Below are positions 7,185-9,263 of a stretch of 9,263 nucleotides of DNA, piece after piece. The stretch spans positions 1-9,263 of the forward strand of contig JAIEEW010000185.1 of assembly GCA_029067255.1 (NCBI GenBank), given 5' to 3'. The first letter of the stretch is position 1. Every line of letters starts with the position of its first letter. The notes under the pieces were generated by a model that searched no databases, was not told the DNA's origin, and was given only the letters and a program-made list of their open reading frames with translations. The stretch is from Clostridia bacterium (lineage in GTDB: Bacteria; Bacillota; Clostridia; Christensenellales; UBA3700). The position numbers and the translations under genes were made by a program.

Positions 7185-7586
7185 TTATTTTTCTGAAATA
7201 TAGTCGGGCCAGTCGGAGTCAGAAATGCGAATATATTTGTGTTGTTCAACTTTTGGGTCTTGTAGATTACCATCTACGAGTGTCCAAGTTTCAGGGGACG
7301 ATTGACCGCGTCGGCCACTAAAAGAGTAAATTCCTGTTTCTTTCTCAAGAGTCCAAGAAGAATAGTCGTCTTGTTCGCATACGATAGAAGAAACATTATT
7401 GCACCAATATATTGTTGCAGTTCCATCTTTGCGAACGATAAAGTATGCAGAATCATACTTTGAACCGCTGACAGTTCTATAATACTTGCCTACAATCGGA
7501 TCGGTGTTATCCGTGCAAGCAACGAAAGAGAGAGCACAAGAAAGAATTAAGATTAGTAGCAAACAAGTAGCAATAGTTTTTTTCAT
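7185..7586 (-). CDS. Small lipoprotein, candidate entry-exclusion factor
   Basis: A 133-residue secreted lipoprotein. Residues 1-24 are a type II signal peptide: basic MKKT, a hydrophobic core about 5-20, and a lipobox FVAC with the lipidated cysteine at 24. The ~109-residue mature domain looks all-beta (PIVGKYYRTVSG, AYFIVRKDGTATIYW, SWTLEKETGIYSF, ETWTLVDGNL, HKYIRIS), similar in style to small lipocalin-like lipoproteins; I cannot name a family. ATG 7586 has a strong AGGGGGG ribosome site and a promoter in the leader at 7645-7617. Its own terminator follows the stop. It opposes the operon and sits just before the VirB6-like gene. Exclusion lipoproteins of several conjugative systems are encoded beside virB6/trbL (TrbK of RP4, Eex of pKM101), and ICEBs1 YddJ acts on the VirB6-like ConG. 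That role here is inference from position and lipidation. Confidence 0.8.
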   Translation of the reverse strand: MKKTIATCLLLILILSCALSFVACTDNTDPIVGKYYRTVSGSKYDSAYFIVRKDGTATIYWCNNVSSIVCEQDDYSSWTLEKETGIYSFSGRRGQSSPETWTLVDGNLQDPKVEQHKYIRISDSDWPDYISEK

Positions 7587-7616
7587 AAAACACCCCCCCT
7601 AGGTGGATATATAAAA

Positions 7617-7658
7617 ATTCTAACACATCAAGGAGCAAAAATCAATAGGAGAGAAGAT
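7617..7658 (-). promoter_or_regulatory. Duplicated leader, copy 2: lipoprotein promoter and VirB6-like ribosome site
   Basis: Minus strand: -35 TTGATT (7645-7640), a 17-bp spacer and -10 TAGAAT (7622-7617) with TG one base upstream (extended -10). Plus strand: the same segment carries ATAGGAG, the ribosome site for ATG 7659. It matches 7039-7082 in both halves, with differences in the spacer. Confidence 0.7.
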
Positions 7659-9092
7659 ATGAAAATATTCTTTTTGAAAATTTTAATGTGGTTGCAGATA
7701 GGTCTTTCAAGGATAGTGGATATGGTAATGCAACTTTTCTCGGTGTTTTCCGGCATCGATACAATTAAGGTTGACGGTAAAGAAGAGTCGTTGCTATTGT
7801 ACTTTATAGGCAACACGACGGTAATCAAAGTATTTTGGGCTATTCTAATTATTGGCGTCTTTTGCGTATTCATATTTACGGCAATAGCGATAATAAAGAA
7901 TATGGTCGTTATAAAAAAGACTGTGTCGCAGATTTTAGGAAAAATGCTTATCTCAATGTTTTCGATGATAGTAGTGGTAATTTGCCTATTTGGTTTTATT
8001 TTTGGCGCAAATTGCGTTCTTACCGAAATTGACGTCGCATTTAACCAAGGCTCGGAATTGACGATAGGGCAACAACTGTTTGACGCATCAATTACCGATG
8101 CGGCTTGGGTAAATCCCGATTTTGCCATCAAAGACGAAGATGGAATTTCACAAGGAATGAAAGAGGTGTTTGGCACTGACAATAAAGGTAAAATCAATAA
8201 AGATTGGGACGGAGTAACACCAGACAAGATATTTGGCACTTATAAGACTGATTGGATGTTCGAAAATATAGAAAAGCCAAATGAAGACCAAATTGTAAAT
8301 ATAGAAAAATACGATTTCTTTATCGGTTTACCAAGTTCTATAATTATGGCAATTGTGCTATTTATAGCGGTAATGGGACTTGTAACAAGATTATACGACC
8401 TTGTGTTTATCTTCCTTACGTCGCCACTTATAATGTCAACGTTGCCAGTTGATGACGGTGCTAAATTCAAGTTATGGCGCGAGACTGCAATCTCAAAGAC
8501 ATTGTTGGCTTACGGAACAGTGTTTTCCGTCAACATTTACATAATATTGATGCCATTGATAAGTAAAATAACGATACCAGGCAGCAATGCGTTAACAACG
8601 CTGATGCGTGTTTTACTCATAATTTGCGGAGCATTGACGATAAGCAACGGACAAGTATTCTTTGCCCGATTATTGGGAACGGATGCGCAGGAGAGCAGGC
8701 AAGCGGCGTACGGAATGCGTACGATGTTTGCCGGCGTGATGGGATCAGCACGAGCTGTCAAAGGCGCAGCCCGCATGACTTTCGGTCAGTACAATGCATA
8801 TACTGGACATCGCGAGCGTGGACTTATTCAAGGCACTGGCAAAGTATTAGGAGCGGCAGGAACTGTGTTGACCGGTGGATTTAAGGACAAAGCAGGAAAT
8901 ACTCTCGGCTTTGGCAATGCCGTTGGTAGCAAGATGGGACAAATGTAAGAAAAGTTGCGGACCAACTGGCAAGAGAATAAAGGTCTTGTAGGCAATTTCG
9001 CAAAACATGCCACTAAGGCCATTAGTAATCTTAATCCACGCAATCATGATCCAATGAATAAACTTAGAAAGAGAATGGATCAGATGAAATAG
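7659..9092 (+). pseudogene. VirB6/TrbL-like conjugation channel protein with a premature TAA
   Basis: The intact part (7659-8948) gives 429 residues with membrane helices at about 57-79, 96-119, 222-242, 244-262, 281-302 and 312-331, and a soluble, charged loop at about 120-218. The segment LPVDDGAKFKLWRETAISKTLLAYG (from about 262) and a Gly/Ala-rich C-terminal tail are the look of the polytopic VirB6/TrbL-like proteins of Gram-positive and mycoplasma ICEs (Mbov_0396-like). In the family this is an inner-membrane channel component acting with the pilin. TAA at 8946-8948 interrupts it, yet the same frame runs on for 47 basic, coding-like residues (EKLRTNWQENKG through MDQMK) to TAG 9090, which is followed at normal spacing by the next gene. 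One substitution (for example CAA to TAA) explains this. Since only the tail is lost, the protein might still work. ATG 7659 has AGGAG 9 nt upstream. Confidence 0.72.
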
Positions 9093-9111
9093 AAAGCATA
9101 GGAGATGAATT

Positions 9112-9263
9112 ATGTTAAAGTACATACCTAAAAAACAAAAATTAAAAGTACGATTTGGAAATAGTATTCGTTGAAAGATATTTTTATCGTAGGAATAATG
9201 TTTGTCGTTGTAGTTGCTATTTTGATGAGAATCTCAAAGGCAAGTGGCCCGTAGGAATAATTA
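9112..9263 (+). pseudogene. VirB3/PrgI-like small membrane protein, frameshifted, runs off the window
   Basis: ATG 9112 has AGGAG 7 nt upstream and starts 19 bp after the VirB6-like frame ends. It encodes MLKYIPKKQKLKVRFGNSIR and then stops at TGA 9172. Restoring one T at 9171-9172 continues into SLKDIFIVGIMFVVVVAILM, a clear membrane helix. A second likely one-base loss near 9228-9232 would switch to a frame reading NLKGKWPVGII up to the window edge, which looks like the start of a second helix. A short basic N-terminus followed by a pair of helices fits PrgI/VirB3-type subunits, normally encoded just before the VirB4 ATPase. The assignment rests on size, topology and position only. Confidence 0.45.

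Noticed and set aside
7628..8239. 203-codon minus-strand ORF
   Set aside because: It is a shadow of the VirB6-like gene, with low-complexity Ile/Asn/Thr content and no start signals.
2613..9092. TAA codon reassignment as an explanation for in-frame stops
   Set aside because: TAA serves as the normal stop for several intact genes here (for example at 6622 and 1798, minus strand), and frameshifts also occur. Decay is simpler.

Overview
The window looks like low-GC Bacillota (Clostridia-like) DNA. The evidence is AT-rich intergenic sequence, strong GGAG-type ribosome binding sites, good -35/-10 promoters, a Gram-positive-style type IV secretion operon and a small lipoprotein. The species cannot be named from the sequence. 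It has two parts: an ordinary chromosomal-type block (1 to about 2533) and a decaying conjugative-element block (about 2610 to 9263).

Left block, all on the minus strand: an aminoglycoside/choline-kinase-fold phosphotransferase that runs out of the window (1-589), an AraC-family regulator with an N-terminal cupin (688-1653), and an MmcQ/YjbR-family protein with an N-terminal extension (1798-2472). Each has its own recognisable sigma-A type promoter. No function links them beyond adjacency.

Right block, plus strand: the remains of an integrative conjugative element (ICE) transfer operon. In order it holds a 5'-truncated giant surface protein of repeated Ig-like domains with a C-terminal membrane anchor (2610-5901), an intact two-helix VirB2-like pilin (5955-6296), a 49-residue coiled-coil protein broken by a frameshift (6385-6533), a VirB6/TrbL-like polytopic channel protein with an in-frame stop near its C-terminus (7659-9092), and the start of a small VirB3/PrgI-like protein broken by frameshifts (9112 onward). 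At least five lesions hit the plus-strand genes; the pilin is the only one left whole.

The most interesting part is 6570-7660, between the pilin and the VirB6-like gene. Two intact genes there point against the operon: a 129-residue hypothetical protein and a lipoprotein. Each is driven by a near-identical copy of one promoter (TTGATT, 17-18 bp, TGTTAGAAT) embedded in a duplicated 44-bp leader. The lipoprotein gene has its own Rho-independent terminator. A 13-bp motif (NGTAAAGACRAWT), always as a tandem pair, marks three junctions. This reads as a two-unit array of antisense cargo cassettes in a transfer operon. The lipoprotein's place next to the VirB6-like gene recalls entry-exclusion lipoproteins (TrbK, pKM101 Eex, ICEBs1 YddJ), so I propose it as a candidate exclusion factor retained while the transfer operon decays.
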